Below the pieces are notes generated by a model. That model was not told the origin of the DNA. It did no database searches and was given only the letters and a program-made list of their open reading frames with translations. 64,000 nt of DNA from Natronomonas sp. CBA1123. GTDB taxonomy: Archaea; Halobacteriota; Halobacteria; Halobacteriales; Haloarculaceae. Position numbers and translations under genes: made by a program. Where the stretch lies: NCBI RefSeq assembly GCF_009741925.1, contig NZ_WPCC01000008.1, positions 29,196 to 93,195 on the forward strand, in the 5' to 3' direction. Positions 62,324 to 64,000 of the stretch are shown here, piece by piece (positions within the stretch are counted from its first letter, which is position 1; the number at the start of each line of letters is the position of its first letter).

Positions 62324-63502
62324 ATGAGCGAGTCAAATCGCGGCTCGGACAGACAGGTCGAGATTTTCATGGAGGGGATGGCGGGCGTCACTCCGGACGT
62401 TCCACCCTCCTTCGAGGAACTGGAGGAGGCCGCCCTCGCGGCCATGGACGAGAAGGCCTACGGCTACGTCGCCGGCGGCGCGGGTGGCGAACGAACCATC
62501 GGCCACAACCGCGATGCCTTCGCGAAGTGGCGGCTGTGGCCCCGAATGCTTCGGGATTACTCCGAGCGGGACCTCTCGACGGAACTGTTCGGAACCGAAC
62601 TGTCCGTGCCGGCGTTGCTCGCGCCCATCGGCGTCCAGTCTATCATCCACGAGGAGGGCGAACTCGGGGTGGCCCGCGCCGCGGCCGACCTCGACGTGCC
62701 GATGGTCGTCTCCTCGGCGGCCTCCCACACGATGGAGGAAATCGCCGAAGAACTGGGCGACACGCCCGGCTGGTTCCAACTGTACTGGTCGTCGAACGAC
62801 GACGTGGCCAGGAGTTTCGTCTCGCGTGCCGAGGCGGCGGGCTACGAGGCGCTCGTCGTCACGCTGGACAACAACATCCTCGGGTGGCGCGAACGCGACA
62901 TCCGCGACGGCTATCTCCCCTTCCTCGACGGCGAGGGCGTCGCCAACTACTTCAGCGACGAGGCGTTCCGCGATTTGCTTGACGCCCCGCCGGAAGAGGC
63001 CGAACTGAGTGCGATTCGGACGTTCATCGACATCTTCGGCGACCCGTCACTGACGTTCGACGACCTCGAGTGGCTCTGTGAGTACGCCGATATTCCCGTC
63101 GTTGTCAAGGGAGTGCTGCACCCCGACGACGCACGGGAGTGCATCGAACGCGGCGCCGAGGGCGTCATCGTCTCGAATCACGGCGGGCGACAGGTCGATA
63201 ACGCGGTTACCGCCCTCGACGTGTTGCCGCGCATCGTCTCGGCGCTCGACGACGACGTGCCCGTCCTCTTCGATTCGGGCATCCGACGCGGCTCGGATGC
63301 GCTTGTCGCCCTCGCACTCGGGGCTGACGCCGTCGGATTCGGCCGCCCCTACGCCTACGGCCTCGCCATCGACGGCGAGAACGGCGTCGAATCGGTCGTG
63401 AAGAACTTCCTCGCCGACCTCGATTTGACGCTCGGCCTCATCGGCTACGACGACGTCGACGACGTCGACCGCGAGGCCGTCGTCCGAGCGAACGAACTGT
63501 GA
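62324..63502 (+). CDS. FMN-dependent alpha-hydroxy-acid oxidase, lactate 2-monooxygenase-like
   Basis: A 392-residue FMN TIM-barrel enzyme. Features: KAYGYVAGGAGGERTIGHNR near the N-terminus, PALLAPIGVQSIIHEEGEL, MVVSSAASHTMEEIAEELG, the active-site His and Arg in VSNHGGRQVDNAV, and the phosphate-binding DSGIRRGSDALVALALGADA. The family oxidises L-lactate, glycolate or similar acids. The long form with N-terminal extension is closer to lactate 2-monooxygenase than to LldD. Start ATG at 62324. Confidence 0.9.
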   Translation: MSESNRGSDRQVEIFMEGMAGVTPDVPPSFEELEEAALAAMDEKAYGYVAGGAGGERTIGHNRDAFAKWRLWPRMLRDYSERDLSTELFGTELSVPALLAPIGVQSIIHEEGELGVARAAADLDVPMVVSSAASHTMEEIAEELGDTPGWFQLYWSSNDDVARSFVSRAEAAGYEALVVTLDNNILGWRERDIRDGYLPFLDGEGVANYFSDEAFRDLLDAPPEEAELSAIRTFIDIFGDPSLTFDDLEWLCEYADIPVVVKGVLHPDDARECIERGAEGVIVSNHGGRQVDNAVTALDVLPRIVSALDDDVPVLFDSGIRRGSDALVALALGADAVGFGRPYAYGLAIDGENGVESVVKNFLADLDLTLGLIGYDDVDDVDREAVVRANEL

Positions 63503-63651
63503 CGACACCGGACTGAACACGCCATCGAATAACTCCCCTGTAGGTCATCGTACGAGACTGTACTCGTGCTATACGGGTGTCTGTGGTACACACAGCCACA
63601 CAATTATTAATACCCATCCGATAGCTTGCTTTTCGTACACGGAGAGCAATC
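63503..63651. promoter_or_regulatory. AT-rich intergenic region with TATA-like box at 63603-63612
   Basis: A 149-bp gap. The stretch attattaata (63603-63612) is preceded by a tgtggtacacacagccacac inverted-repeat-like segment (63580-63599). It probably drives transcription rightward past 63640. Confidence 0.5.
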
Positions 63652-63762
63652 ATGACCACCCTCACTCACACTCCGCTGTATGCGGCCGCTTACGCCAAGC
63701 GGCGCGCCGCGAGTGTGAGCGGGTGGAACGCTCCGCTCGCATTCGGGATTCGCGCCGCATAA
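63652..63762 (+). CDS. Possible 36-residue leader-type ORF
   Basis: Opens MTTLTHTPLYAAAYAKRRAA and ends AFGIRAA. It lies 40 nt after a TATA-like box and has no similarity I recognise. It could be a leader peptide or a small protein; coding is uncertain. Confidence 0.3.
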   Translation: MTTLTHTPLYAAAYAKRRAASVSGWNAPLAFGIRAA

Positions 63763-64000
63763 CGAGCCTCCCCGGTTCGGCGGCGCGGCGGACTTCTCTC
63801 GACGCTACCTCCGGAGAGGTCCGTTCTCTCGGGTGCGAACCCGTCTTCTGCGCCGTCTTCGACCGGGAGCCACGGGGCCGTTCGTCGGCTCCGGGCCGGC
63901 TCGTCGCCGAATCGCGTAGTGGCGACGCTCCCCCGTTAGCCACGGCTGTGCCGTCCGCTGCCGACCGCGGCGGGCCTGCGGGTTCGACTCCCGCCGGGGG
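63763..64000. other. Window-edge region with hairpins and a tRNA T-arm-like motif
   Basis: No convincing ORF. There are strong inverted repeats (cctccggagagg at 63809-63820, gggtgcgaaccc at 63830-63841). At the very end GCGGG-TTCGACT-CCCGC (63978-63994) is a perfect T-arm form, followed by cggggg that can pair with cccccg at 63930-63935. The D-arm does not fit, so I do not call a tRNA. Confidence 0.35.

Noticed and set aside
63929..64000. Possible tRNA at the right edge
   Set aside because: The acceptor and T arm fit but no D arm or anticodon arm forms in the intervening 42 nt.
1..64000. CRISPR arrays or insertion sequences
   Set aside because: I saw no regularly spaced repeats, cas genes, transposase motifs or terminal inverted repeats of IS type.

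Overview
The window is a stretch of haloarchaeal (class Halobacteria) chromosome. The evidence is high GC with GC-rich third codon positions, very acidic proteins rich in Asp and Glu, a TFB transcription factor, archaeal 20S proteasome subunits, a halocyanin-type cupredoxin, GatCA, a bacterio-opsin-activator-like regulator, and many genes whose start codon lies 27-31 nt after an AT-rich TATA-like box (leaderless mRNAs). The genus cannot be fixed from this sequence alone. I see no CRISPR array, insertion sequence, rRNA gene or replication origin. One complete tRNA gene, tRNA-Glu(CTC), is present.

Layout. 1-3.4 kb: a fatty-acyl-CoA block (enoyl-CoA hydratase end, acyl-CoA dehydrogenase, alpha/beta hydrolase, Lrp-like regulator). 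3.3-9.5 kb: DoxX, a CPBP protease, a metallophosphoesterase, gatC-gatA, tfb, a UspA protein and a VapBC-type pair. 9.5-11.2 kb: a glutaminase-less asparagine-synthase-like gene coupled to a PHP phosphoesterase. 11.7-14.8 kb: a metal-related island with a permease carrying two Cys-rich YHS/TRASH motifs and a halocyanin fused to a SHOCT tail. 14.9-18.8 kb: dabA-dabB, a predicted inorganic-carbon uptake system. 19-22.7 kb: an amidohydrolase, an Lrp regulator and an ABC-2 exporter. 22.9-30.2 kb: purL, then a PAP2 / solute-binding lipoprotein / LssY-like cluster, a dolichol-kinase-like gene and a small repeat membrane protein. 30.2-36 kb: creatininase, AarF kinase, cupin, and a thyA-folA pair. 36.3-43.1 kb: a membrane-anchored winged-helix protein, a Bat-like sensor-regulator, thioredoxin and psmA-psmB. 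43.3-53 kb: an ABC exporter, tRNA-Glu with an att-like duplication, a TraB protein, a PD-(D/E)XK-like orphan, a small flavoprotein and a MATE exporter. 53-64 kb: a processive glycosyltransferase, a GDT1-like protein, a degenerate RNA-ligase-like protein, two histidine kinases, 3-hydroxyacyl-CoA dehydrogenase, an MFS transporter, an AN1 zinc-finger protein and an FMN-dependent 2-hydroxyacid oxidase.

A technical theme matters to any reader. At least five otherwise normal genes (CPBP protease, tfb, the PIN toxin, PAP2, the AN1 protein) are broken by a single-base gain or loss, always in or beside a G/C homopolymer. Because tfb and the others read perfectly once one base is corrected, residual homopolymer sequencing error is the simplest explanation, though phase variation cannot be excluded. 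A small SHOCT gene at 13.1 kb looks truly decayed instead.

The most unusual biology, in my reading, is: the RNA-ligase-like protein that has lost its nucleotidyl-lysine and other motif residues (55.6-56.4 kb); the dabAB locus with a perfect 13-bp palindrome in its upstream region; the TRASH-permease/halocyanin island; the glycine-pentad repeat membrane protein (29.7 kb); and the duplicated tRNA-Glu 3' end (46.3-46.4 kb).
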